A DNA stretch of 21,695 nucleotides from an uncultured Ruminobacter sp. (GTDB lineage Bacteria > Pseudomonadota > Gammaproteobacteria > Enterobacterales > Succinivibrionaceae), in NCBI GenBank assembly GCA_900767005.1, contig CAAFXL010000077.1:1-21695 (forward strand), read 5' to 3'. This document shows positions 14,861-21,695 of this stretch, piece after piece (position 1 is the first letter of the stretch; each line of letters starts with the position of its first letter). The position numbers were made by a program, and so were the translations under genes. Under the pieces are notes generated by a model, which saw only the letters and a list, made by a program, of their open reading frames with translations, was not told where the DNA came from and searched no databases.

Positions 14861-15025
14861 ATGGTAAACTTTCTAAAGATTTTGCTACTAGTTTTAGGAT
14901 TTTCTTCTCTACTTGTTGGTTGTGGTTTGAGAGGAAGCTTATATATGCCCAAAGATTCTGATGTTGAGAATACTAGCACAGAAACAAATATCTCAGATAG
15001 TAATGAAAATTTGGAATCTAAATAA
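14861..15025 (+). CDS. lptM: LptM (YifL-like) small lipoprotein
   Basis: A 54-residue lipoprotein. The start MVNFLK is followed by a hydrophobic stretch and the lipobox L-V-G-C with the lipidated cysteine at residue 21. The CGLRGSLYMPKD that follows is the hallmark of the YifL/LptM family (CGLKGPLYFP in E. coli). The mature tail is short, acidic and rich in Ser/Asn/Glu. E. coli LptM helps the LptD-LptE outer membrane translocon that inserts lipopolysaccharide reach its native disulfide state. AAGG at 14851 is a fair ribosome-binding site. The position before lysA-dapF-xerC is the usual one for this gene in many gammaproteobacteria. Glycine-serine replaces glycine-proline after the CGL motif, a mild deviation. 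It was found by direct reading of the frame between cyaA and lysA. Confidence 0.92.
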   Translation: MVNFLKILLLVLGFSSLLVGCGLRGSLYMPKDSDVENTSTETNISDSNENLESK

Positions 15026-15063
15026 AATTTAAAGTTTGATTCTTACAAAAAATTGGAGTGTAA

Positions 15064-16311
15064 ATGGATTATTTTACTAGAAAAAATGGTTACGTTTTTG
15101 CTGAAGATGTTAAAGTTACAGATCTTGCAAAAAAGTATGGTACACCTTTATATGTTTATTCAAAATCATCATTAGAAGAAAATTTTAAGAGTTTTGATAG
15201 TTCTTTTGGTGAAACTAAGCATTTAGTTTGTTATGCAGTAAAAGCTAATAGTAATATTTCTATTTTAAATTTATTTGCTCGTTTAGGTGCTGGTTTTGAT
15301 ATCGTTTCAGGTGGTGAACTTGCTCGAGTAATAAAAGCTGGTGGTGATACAACTAAAGTTGTTTACTCAGGTGTTGCAAAATCAAGAGAAGAAATAATTT
15401 TTGCTTTAAAATCAAATATTAAATGTTTTAATGTTGAATCAGAAGCAGAAATGCATCATATCGATGAAATTGCTCAAGAATTAGGAGTTAAGGCTCGTGT
15501 TTCTATCAGAGTAAATCCTGATGTTGATGCAGGAACTCATCCATATATTTCAACAGGTCTAAAGAAAAATAAGTTTGGTGTGCCTATTGAAAGAGCTTAC
15601 AACTTATATGTTGAAGCTTCAAAAATGAACGGTATTGAAATCGTTGGTATTGACTGTCATATTGGTTCACAACTAACAACATTAGATCCATTTAGAGCAT
15701 CTTTAGATAGATTATTAATTTTAATTGATCGTTTAGAAAAAGCTGGAATTACTTTATCTCATATCGATGTTGGTGGTGGTTTAGGTGTAGTTTATAATGA
15801 CGAAACTCCTCCATCAATTGCAGAATATGTACAAGCAATAAAAGAAAAATTAGTAAATAAAAATTTAGAAATACTATGTGAACCAGGTCGTTCAATGGTG
15901 GCTAATGCAGGTATTTTAGTTGCTAAGTGTGAATATATTAAAGAAGGTGAAGTTTGCAATTTCTGTATAGTTGATACAGCAATGAATGATATGATTAGAC
16001 CAAGCTTATATTCAGCATGGATGAAACTTGAAGAAGCTGATACTAATTTATCTAGAGAAGTTAAACTTTATGATGTTGTAGGACCAATTTGTGAAACTGG
16101 TGATTTCTTAGGTAAAGAAAGAAAGTTAGGTGTTGCTAGAGGTGACTACTTAGTAATGCGTGGTGCTGGTGCATATGGTTATGCAATGAGCTCAAATTAT
16201 AATTCAAGACCTAAAGCTGCTGAAATCATGGTTGATGGTAGTAAAGATAATGTAATTAGCAGAAGAGAAAGTTTTGAAGATCTATATAGAAACGAAACTT
16301 TATTAAAATAA
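15064..16311 (+). CDS. lysA: Diaminopimelate decarboxylase
   Basis: A 415-residue PLP enzyme of the fold type III (alanine racemase-like) family. It removes CO2 from meso-diaminopimelate to make lysine, the final step of the pathway. The PLP lysine is Lys60 in CYAVKANSN. His199 in DCHIGSQ, the GGGLGV phosphate loop (238-243), and EPGR at 273-276 complete the cofactor site. The catalytic cysteine is Cys343 in GPICETGDFLG, donated from the C-terminal beta domain, and YGYAMSSNYNSRP is the typical late motif. GGAG lies 8 bases before the ATG. It sits between lptM and dapF, the arrangement of Pseudomonas and Vibrio; in E. coli lysA is elsewhere. Only 18 bases separate it from dapF, so the decarboxylase and the epimerase that makes its substrate are probably co-expressed. 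Confidence 0.97.
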   Translation: MDYFTRKNGYVFAEDVKVTDLAKKYGTPLYVYSKSSLEENFKSFDSSFGETKHLVCYAVKANSNISILNLFARLGAGFDIVSGGELARVIKAGGDTTKVVYSGVAKSREEIIFALKSNIKCFNVESEAEMHHIDEIAQELGVKARVSIRVNPDVDAGTHPYISTGLKKNKFGVPIERAYNLYVEASKMNGIEIVGIDCHIGSQLTTLDPFRASLDRLLILIDRLEKAGITLSHIDVGGGLGVVYNDETPPSIAEYVQAIKEKLVNKNLEILCEPGRSMVANAGILVAKCEYIKEGEVCNFCIVDTAMNDMIRPSLYSAWMKLEEADTNLSREVKLYDVVGPICETGDFLGKERKLGVARGDYLVMRGAGAYGYAMSSNYNSRPKAAEIMVDGSKDNVISRRESFEDLYRNETLLK

Positions 16312-16329
16312 TAAAAGTAAGGGGTAAAA

Positions 16330-17160
16330 ATGCTTGTAAAATTTTCAAAAATGCATGGTTTAGGCAATGATTTTATGGTTGTTGATGCTGTGACTCAGAA
16401 GGTATTTTTTACCCCTGAAAAAATTAAAAAATTAGCAGATCGCCATTTTGGTATTGGCTTTGACCAATTATTAATTGTTGAGCCTCCTTATGATCCTGAT
16501 ATGGATTTTCATTATAGAATCTTTAATGCTGATGGTTCAGAGGTACAACAGTGCGGAAATGGCGCAAGATGTTTTATGAGATTTGTAACTTTAAAAGGTT
16601 TAGCTCATAAAAAACAGATTAAGGTTAGTACAGTAAGTGGAAATATCATTTTAACTTTAACTGATGATAATTTGGTTGTGGTTAATATGGGAGTTCCTAT
16701 TTTTGAGCCAAGTAAGATTCCTTTTAAGGCTCCAAAACAAGAAAAAACTTATATATTACAAGTAGCTGATAAGACTCTTTTATGTGGTGCTGTATCAATG
16801 GGGAATCCTCATTGTGTAATTGAAGTTCCTAGTACCAAGGATTGCAATGTCGATGAGATTGGTCCATTAGTTGAAAATCATGAAAGATTTCCAGAAAGAG
16901 TAAATGCTGGATTTATGCAAGTAATTAATGAACATGAAATTAATTTAAGAGTTTATGAACGTGGTGCAAAGGAAACTCTTGCTTGTGGAACTGGCGCTTG
17001 TGCTGCAAGTGTTGTGGGTATTACTCAAGGAAAATTAAAAAGCCCTGTAGAAGTTCATTTACCTGGTGGAAATTTACATATTGAGTGGAATGGACCAGAA
17101 ACTCGTGTAATGATGACAGGACCTGCAGAATTAGTTTATGATGGTGAAATATATATATAA
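16330..17160 (+). CDS. dapF: Diaminopimelate epimerase
   Basis: A 276-residue cofactor-free racemase that converts LL-diaminopimelate to the meso form used both for peptidoglycan and for lysine. The two-cysteine active site is present: Cys75 in QQCGNGARCF and Cys219 in LACGTGACAAS. N11-G-L-G-N-D at the start (KMHGLGNDF), NPHCV at 159-163 and the glutamate in YERGAKET complete the pocket. The length matches E. coli DapF (274). A good ribosome-binding site, AAGGGG, lies before the ATG. The stop codon is two bases from the xerC start. In many relatives a DUF484 gene separates dapF and xerC; here there is none. Confidence 0.97.
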   Translation: MLVKFSKMHGLGNDFMVVDAVTQKVFFTPEKIKKLADRHFGIGFDQLLIVEPPYDPDMDFHYRIFNADGSEVQQCGNGARCFMRFVTLKGLAHKKQIKVSTVSGNIILTLTDDNLVVVNMGVPIFEPSKIPFKAPKQEKTYILQVADKTLLCGAVSMGNPHCVIEVPSTKDCNVDEIGPLVENHERFPERVNAGFMQVINEHEINLRVYERGAKETLACGTGACAASVVGITQGKLKSPVEVHLPGGNLHIEWNGPETRVMMTGPAELVYDGEIYI

Positions 17161-17162
17161 AG

Positions 17163-18119
17163 ATGCCTGATAAATTAGATAATCAAGAAAATTTTAATTT
17201 ATTATATAAGGATGTAATTACTTTTATAGATTTTTTATCGATTGAAAAATTTTATAGTAGTCATACAGCGAAGTCTTATGATTATTCATTAAAGAAATTT
17301 ATCAACGATTTGTTATCTCAAAATTCAGATATTAAATCTTGGAAAGATGTTTCTGATGTTATGATTAGGCATACCATTAGAATTTCCAAGAATTTTAAAG
17401 ATGAACTAGTAACTAGCAGAACTAGAGCCCATTTAGTTTCAGTTTTAAAAAGTTTTTATAAATATTTATTAAAAAATAAAATTATAGAAACCAATGTAAT
17501 GGATAAAATCTCTATCCCAAAATTTACTAAGAAGTTACCTTTTTTTGCTAGTTATAAACAGATTGAGACTTTACTGCAATTACCACCAAATCCATCAGAT
17601 AAAGATATTCGTCTTAATGCCATAATTGAATTGTTATTTTCATCAGGTATTCGTATTTCTGAATTATGTAATATTTTAATATCTGATTTAGATTTTAATA
17701 ATTTTGAATTTAGGGTAATAGGTAAGGGTAATAAAGAAAGATTAGTTCCTTTTGGTCGTTTTGCTAAAGATGCGATTGAAGAATGGCTTAAAGTTAGAAA
17801 TAATTTTAAACCAGATTGTGAAAATTTATTTGTAAATCGTTTTGGCAATAAATTATCAACAAGAGCGGTTGAGATTGATTTAGCTAAAAGAGCTCAAGCG
17901 ATGAATTTACCTTTAGGTATAACTCCTCATAAGTTAAGACATTCTTTTGCTACTGAGATGATTGCAGGCGGAGCTGATTTACGTGTAGTTCAAGAGTTAT
18001 TAGGGCATTCATCATTAGGAGTTACTCAAGTTTATTTACATCTAGATGAATTACGAATTATGAATGCTTATCAGAAGTCACATCCTTTAGAAAATGATGT
18101 AGATTATAAAGAAGAATAA
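17163..18119 (+). CDS. xerC: Tyrosine recombinase XerC
   Basis: A 318-residue tyrosine recombinase that, with XerD, resolves chromosome dimers at dif near the division septum under FtsK control. The N-terminal core-binding SAM-like domain covers about 15-105. The catalytic domain holds all expected residues: Arg164 in SSGIRISELC, Lys188 in GKGNKERLVP, His256 and Arg259 in PHKLRHSFAT, His282 in LLGHSSL, and the nucleophile Tyr291 in TQVYLHLD. The dapF-xerC-yigB context identifies it as XerC and not XerD or a phage integrase. It begins two bases after the dapF stop and has no clear ribosome-binding site, so its translation is probably coupled to dapF. It is slightly longer than E. coli XerC (298), mostly at the N-terminus. 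Confidence 0.95.
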   Translation: MPDKLDNQENFNLLYKDVITFIDFLSIEKFYSSHTAKSYDYSLKKFINDLLSQNSDIKSWKDVSDVMIRHTIRISKNFKDELVTSRTRAHLVSVLKSFYKYLLKNKIIETNVMDKISIPKFTKKLPFFASYKQIETLLQLPPNPSDKDIRLNAIIELLFSSGIRISELCNILISDLDFNNFEFRVIGKGNKERLVPFGRFAKDAIEEWLKVRNNFKPDCENLFVNRFGNKLSTRAVEIDLAKRAQAMNLPLGITPHKLRHSFATEMIAGGADLRVVQELLGHSSLGVTQVYLHLDELRIMNAYQKSHPLENDVDYKEE

Positions 18120-18132
18120 AAGAGTTTTAATA

Positions 18133-18834
18133 GTGATTTTTTATCGTTCATGGTATAGACCCAAGCTTATCTCTTTTGATTTAGATGATACTCTTTATGA
18201 TAATTCTCAAATTATTGATTATGCTGAAGAATATATGAAATCGTATATATCTTTTCATTATTTAAAAGGTGATTCTTTATCAGAAAAAACATTAAGTAAA
18301 ATTAAAAGTTACATTTACAAAGTTACTCCTAACTTAATAAATGATGTTTCGTTAGCTCGATACTTTGTATATAAATTACTATTAGAAATGTATGGTTATA
18401 GTTTAATGGAACAAGACTTAATAGCCAAAGAACTTTTAGAAATATTTTTTAAGGTGAGATCAAGAATTTTTGTATCACCAAGAAATATTGAAATATTACG
18501 TTATTTAAAAAATAAATATTATTTAATTGCAATTTCAAATGGTAATGCTCAAGTAGATAGAACAAATTTAAAAGGAATATTTGATAGAGTTTATTATCCA
18601 AATATTGATATAAAACAAAAGCCTTCTAAAGATTTATTTTATCAAGCTTGTTATGATTTTAAGGTTTCTACATGCGATTTATGTCATATAGGTGATAATG
18701 ATTATACCGATATTAAGGGAGCTATAGAGATTGGTGCTTTAGCTATTAAGCAAGTAGAATATGTTCAAAGTTATTGTAACACTTTACCAAATGTAGAAAT
18801 TCAATCTTTAACCGAATTGAAATTATTATTGTAG
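18133..18834 (+). CDS. yigB: HAD-family phosphatase YigB
   Basis: A 233-residue haloacid dehalogenase-type phosphatase; the E. coli homologue removes phosphate from FMN and several other phosphorylated metabolites. Motif I is FDLDDT with the nucleophile Asp16 and the acid/base Asp18. Motif II is the serine of ISNGNAQ, motif III is the lysine in IKQKPSKDLF, and motif IV is GDNDYTDIKGA. The helical cap covers about 25-115. The N-terminus (FYR...FDLDDTLYDN) matches E. coli YigB. It starts with GTG at 18133, with AGAG upstream; the start follows xerC by 13 bases. The placement between xerC and uvrD is the same as in E. coli, and all are likely in one transcript. Confidence 0.92.
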   Translation: MIFYRSWYRPKLISFDLDDTLYDNSQIIDYAEEYMKSYISFHYLKGDSLSEKTLSKIKSYIYKVTPNLINDVSLARYFVYKLLLEMYGYSLMEQDLIAKELLEIFFKVRSRIFVSPRNIEILRYLKNKYYLIAISNGNAQVDRTNLKGIFDRVYYPNIDIKQKPSKDLFYQACYDFKVSTCDLCHIGDNDYTDIKGAIEIGALAIKQVEYVQSYCNTLPNVEIQSLTELKLLL

Positions 18835-18840
18835 GATATT

Positions 18841-20913
18841 ATGGATTCAAGCAGTATATTGACCTCTTTAAATGAAAATCAAGCTAAGGCTGTATCTGCA
18901 CCTAAAGGCAATTATTTAATTGTTGCAGGGGCAGGAACTGGAAAAACTACAGTTTTAACTAGAAGAGTTAGTTATTTAATTAATGTTGAAAATGTAAAGC
19001 CTTTTAATATTCTTGCAGTTACATTTACCAATAAAGCTGCATTTGAAATGAGAAGTCGAATTTTAGATTTAGTTGGTGATCAAGCTAAAAGTGTTTGGTG
19101 TATGACCTTCCATTCTGCTTCATTAAGAATATTACAGAATTTTGCTCAATATGCGGGATTAAAGCCTAATTTTAAAATTATTGTGGGTGCTGACCAGAAA
19201 GACTTAGTTAAAGAAATTATAACTAATAAAGATATCGATGTAGGTGATTGCTTAAAAATTATTAGCAGAATCAAAATGTCTGGTGGTTTAGAGCAATATT
19301 TAGAGAAGAATCCAAATTTAGATAATGAATATATTAATATCTATAATGCTTATCAAAAAGCTTTAATTGATAACAATAGTTTGGATTTTGATGAGTTAAT
19401 CTTACGTAGTTATAATTTAATTAAAGATAATGAATTAATTAGAAAATTCTTACATGAAAAATTTAAAGAAATTCTAATTGATGAGTTTCAAGACACTAGT
19501 ACATTGCAGTATGAGTGGCTAAAAATGATTACTGGTCAAGATGCTCATGTTTTTGCTGTTGGTGATGATGATCAATCAATATATACTTGGAGAGATGCTG
19601 ATAGTAGAAATATGTTTAGATTTAAGGATGAGTTTTCAAATGTAAACATGATAGCATTAGTTGAAAACTATCGTTCTACATCTCATATATTAGATTGTGC
19701 TAATCGATTAATAAAACTTGTAAATAAACGAGTTATTGAAAAAGAATTAATTCCAACTGTTGCAACGCAAACTAATACACCAAAAGTTTCATTAGTTAAA
19801 ATTGGTTTTGAATCAGAGTCTAATTATTTAAAATCAATCATTAGTTATGTAAGAAATAATTTTAATGCACAATATTCTGATATAGCTATATTGTATAGAT
19901 TTAACTATGCTGCTTTAGCTTTAGAGAGTGCGTTATTAAAAAATCAAATACCATATCATGTTTATAGCTCTATTTCATTTATGGATAGAGAAGAAATTAA
20001 AACAGTTATGATGTATTTATTTTTAATTGTAAATCTTAATGATAATTCAGCATTTCTAAGAATAATTAATACACCTAAACGTGGTATAGGTAAAGTAAAG
20101 TTAGACGCGATTAAATCAATTGCTAAAGAATCAAATATTAGCTTATTTGAGGCTTTAGTTGTTTATAACAAAAATAATAAAGGTAAAAGCAAAAATATCC
20201 TTTCTGAGTTTATTAATAAAATTAATTTATGTAGGCAAGAGATGTTTAAAAACGAGCTTACAGCTGGTGATTTTGTTGATTTTATCATTAATCAGTTTGA
20301 TCTTTATGAATATTATAAAGATGTTGATTTAAAGAAAACTCAAGAAAATGCAAAAAAAATTGAAGATTCAGATGAAGATAAAACTAAATTAACTAAGGTT
20401 GAAAATCTTAAAAGATTTATTGATTTAATCAATAATTTAGTTAGTGAAGATGAAATGAATTTTGATGATTTAAGTGATAATAATTCTGAAAATGTTTCAA
20501 ATCAAACAAATAAAGTTGATTTAACAACTGATTTAGTTACTCGATTAAATAATTTGCCTTTAAATCGAATAAAAGAAGATGAAGGTGGAGATAAAATTTC
20601 ATTAATGACTATTCATTCTGCTAAAGGTTTGGAATTTAAGCACGTTATTATTTGGGATTTTGAGGAAGATATTATTCCTTATACTAGAGAACGCGATGAT
20701 TATAATCAAGAAAAAAATGAAGCTCAAATTGAAGAAGAGAAAAGACTTGCTTATGTAGCAATAACTCGAGCTAAAGAAAGCTTATGGTTAATGTTCCATG
20801 AGAGAGGTTTTACTTACTTTAGAGGTTTTCCAACGGTTAGAGGTGGTTTTAGTCCATTAGGAAAAGTGTTTAGTAAAGAGCATTTAAGTGTGATTAATTT
20901 TGTTAATAAATAA
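18841..20913 (+). CDS. uvrD: UvrD/Rep-family DNA helicase, UvrD-like, no Tudor tail
   Basis: A 690-residue superfamily 1A 3'-5' DNA helicase. Visible motifs are the Q-motif region LNENQAKAV, Walker A GAGTGKT at 30-36, TFTNKAA (Ia), DEFQD at 214-218 (II), GDDDQSIYTWRD at 241-252 (III), ENYRST (IV), LMTIHSAKGLEF (V) and LAYVAITRAK (VI). The N-terminus (SSILTSLNENQ, VENVKPFNILAV) is closer to E. coli UvrD than to Rep, and the yigB-uvrD order agrees. UvrD removes damaged strands in nucleotide excision and mismatch repair. Two features are odd. Motif III reads TWRDAD where UvrD, Rep and PcrA have GWRGA or SWRGA. The protein also stops about 70 residues after motif VI, without the Tudor-like C-terminal domain that UvrD uses to bind RNA polymerase. 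An acidic Asn/Asp-rich insertion lies at about 495-560. It could be a Rep-like functional substitute. Confidence 0.9.
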   Translation: MDSSSILTSLNENQAKAVSAPKGNYLIVAGAGTGKTTVLTRRVSYLINVENVKPFNILAVTFTNKAAFEMRSRILDLVGDQAKSVWCMTFHSASLRILQNFAQYAGLKPNFKIIVGADQKDLVKEIITNKDIDVGDCLKIISRIKMSGGLEQYLEKNPNLDNEYINIYNAYQKALIDNNSLDFDELILRSYNLIKDNELIRKFLHEKFKEILIDEFQDTSTLQYEWLKMITGQDAHVFAVGDDDQSIYTWRDADSRNMFRFKDEFSNVNMIALVENYRSTSHILDCANRLIKLVNKRVIEKELIPTVATQTNTPKVSLVKIGFESESNYLKSIISYVRNNFNAQYSDIAILYRFNYAALALESALLKNQIPYHVYSSISFMDREEIKTVMMYLFLIVNLNDNSAFLRIINTPKRGIGKVKLDAIKSIAKESNISLFEALVVYNKNNKGKSKNILSEFINKINLCRQEMFKNELTAGDFVDFIINQFDLYEYYKDVDLKKTQENAKKIEDSDEDKTKLTKVENLKRFIDLINNLVSEDEMNFDDLSDNNSENVSNQTNKVDLTTDLVTRLNNLPLNRIKEDEGGDKISLMTIHSAKGLEFKHVIIWDFEEDIIPYTRERDDYNQEKNEAQIEEEKRLAYVAITRAKESLWLMFHERGFTYFRGFPTVRGGFSPLGKVFSKEHLSVINFVNK

Positions 20914-20934
20914 AATAGATTAAAATATCTTTTT

Positions 20935-20944
20935 ATGATAAAAT
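20935..20944 (+). promoter_or_regulatory. Candidate extended -10 for rho
   Basis: ATGATAAAAT at 20935-20944 contains TGATAAAAT, an extended -10 type element, and would start a leader of roughly 105 bases before rho. The same ten bases occur before hemX. No clear -35 is seen upstream, where only TAGATT is near the right spacing. Confidence 0.35.
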
Positions 20945-21015
20945 TAGCCGTCTTTATGTTTCTTTTGTCTTGAAACGTTATCTCTTTTTAATAATTTTCG
21001 TAATATGTGTTATGT

Positions 21016-21038
21016 GTATCTTGAGTTAAGATACTTTT
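21016..21038 (+). terminator. Terminator/attenuator-like hairpin in the rho leader
   Basis: GTATCTT (21016-21022) pairs perfectly with AAGATAC (21028-21034) around a GAGTT loop, followed by four T residues (21035-21038). It lies 19 bases upstream of the rho start, so it is either a weak terminator in the rho leader or an RNA structure that controls rho translation. It could instead end the uvrD transcript. Confidence 0.5.
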
Positions 21039-21056
21039 CATTATATTAATATCAAT

Positions 21057-21695
21057 ATGAATTTAACAGATTTAAAAAATATGCCAACAGCTGATCTTGT
21101 AGCTCTTGGCGAATCTATGGGTCTTGATAATATTGCACGTTTAGCTCGTAAAGATATTATCTTCAATATTTTAAAAGCTCATGCAAAAAGTGGTGAAGAT
21201 ATTTTTGGTGAAGGTGTTTTACAAATTCTCCAAGATGGTTTTGGTTTCCTAAGAAGTGCTGATAGTTCTTATTTAGCAGGTCCTGATGATATTTATGTTT
21301 CTCAAAATCAAATCAGAAAATTAAACCTTCATACTGGTGATACTATAGTTGGTAAAATTAGACCACCAAAGGCTGACAACGAAAGATATTTTGCACTATT
21401 AAGAGTTGATAGTATTAATCAAGACAAACCTGAAAGTGCACGAAACAAAATTCTATTTGAAAATCTTACTCCTTTACATCCTACCGAAAGAATACGTTTA
21501 GAACGTGGAAATGGTTCAAAAGAAGATATCACTGCAAGAGTTATTGATTTAGCTTCTCCAATTGGTAAAGGTCAACGTGGTCTAGTAGTAGCACCTCCAA
21601 AAGCTGGTAAAACAGTTCTATTACAAAATATTGCTCAAAGTATTCATGCTAATAATCCAGAATGTGTCTTAATCGTTTTATTAATTGATGAAAGA
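21057..21695 (+). CDS. rho: Transcription termination factor Rho (5' part, cut by window end)
   Basis: The first 213 codons of Rho, the hexameric RNA-dependent ATPase that ends transcription. The sequence is nearly the E. coli protein. It has the N-terminal helical domain (MNLTDLKNMPTADLVALGE), the cold-shock-like RNA-binding domain with GFGFLRS and YLAGPDDIYVS at about 60-80, the ERYFALL segment, and then the start of the ATPase domain with Walker A PPKAGKT near residues 181-187. Full Rho is about 419 residues, so half is missing beyond the window. The start ATG at 21057 is fixed by the conserved N-terminus but has no recognisable ribosome-binding site; the upstream sequence is only A/T and C. 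In E. coli rho also has a long leader and is autogenously regulated. Confidence 0.97.
   Translation, partial: MNLTDLKNMPTADLVALGESMGLDNIARLARKDIIFNILKAHAKSGEDIFGEGVLQILQDGFGFLRSADSSYLAGPDDIYVSQNQIRKLNLHTGDTIVGKIRPPKADNERYFALLRVDSINQDKPESARNKILFENLTPLHPTERIRLERGNGSKEDITARVIDLASPIGKGQRGLVVAPPKAGKTVLLQNIAQSIHANNPECVLIVLLIDER

Noticed and set aside
17552..17848. Minus-strand 98-codon open frame inside xerC
   Set aside because: It lies wholly within the catalytic domain of a well-conserved recombinase, whose plus-strand frame explains the sequence.
17163..18119. Tyrosine recombinase as a phage or island integrase beside a mobile element
   Set aside because: Its position between dapF and yigB and its close XerC motifs show the housekeeping enzyme; no attachment repeats or phage genes are nearby.
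20914..20934. AGAT/ATCT stem with a T run as the uvrD terminator
   Set aside because: The stem has only four pairs with A/T-rich content, too weak to call.
20935..20973. Twelve-codon frame MIKLAVFMFLLS before rho as a rho leader peptide
   Set aside because: Its ATG is part of the candidate -10 element, it has no ribosome-binding site, and it does not resemble the E. coli rho leader peptide.

Overview
The window is a low-GC (roughly 30%, estimated by eye) gammaproteobacterial chromosome segment with a dense, almost entirely plus-strand gene layout. Nineteen protein genes and one tRNA can be supported. The only minus-strand gene is a histidine phosphatase. The class I adenylate cyclase CyaA, HemX/HemY, LptM and an E. 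coli-type IlvE/IlvD/IlvA set place it in Gammaproteobacteria, on the Enterobacterales/Pasteurellales/Aeromonadales side. A low-GC relative of Succinivibrionaceae would fit, but the genus cannot be fixed from this sequence. No stretch of 300 bases lacks a gene; the longest gap is about 200 bases, upstream of ilvE. I see no insertion sequence, prophage, CRISPR array or other mobile element.

Region 1 (1-4874): tRNA-Asp with its terminator, then an O-acetylhomoserine sulfhydrylase (direct sulfhydrylation route to homocysteine/methionine), then a convergent histidine phosphatase. A squalene/phytoene synthase-family gene follows, divergent from the phosphatase, then a DsbA-like periplasmic oxidoreductase with a strong terminator and a YihG-like membrane acyltransferase.

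Region 2 (4875-9937): branched-chain amino acid genes ilvE, ilvD, ilvA. An intrinsic terminator-like hairpin lies in each of the two intergenic gaps, so expression may be stepped or each gene may have its own promoter. A small exported protein of unknown function starts inside the end of ilvA.

Region 3 (9938-18834): a block that resembles the E. coli hem-cya-dapF-xerC-yigB-uvrD region but is condensed: hemX, hemY, cyaA (TTG start), lptM, lysA, dapF, xerC, yigB. The usual neighbours hemC/hemD, cyaY and the DUF484 gene are missing from their expected places. The block mixes envelope biogenesis (LptM), cAMP signalling (CyaA), lysine/diaminopimelate synthesis (LysA, DapF) and chromosome dimer resolution (XerC).

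Region 4 (18841-21695): a UvrD/Rep-family helicase that lacks the C-terminal Tudor region of UvrD and has a changed motif III. The start of rho follows, preceded by a leader with a hairpin; rho is cut off by the window end.

Overall this is conserved core chromosome. I do not see a clear novel multi-gene system. The most useful oddities are the terminators inside ilvEDA, the unidentified exported protein fused by overlap to ilvA, the isolated squalene synthase-like gene, the unusual UvrD, and the rho and lptM leader structures.
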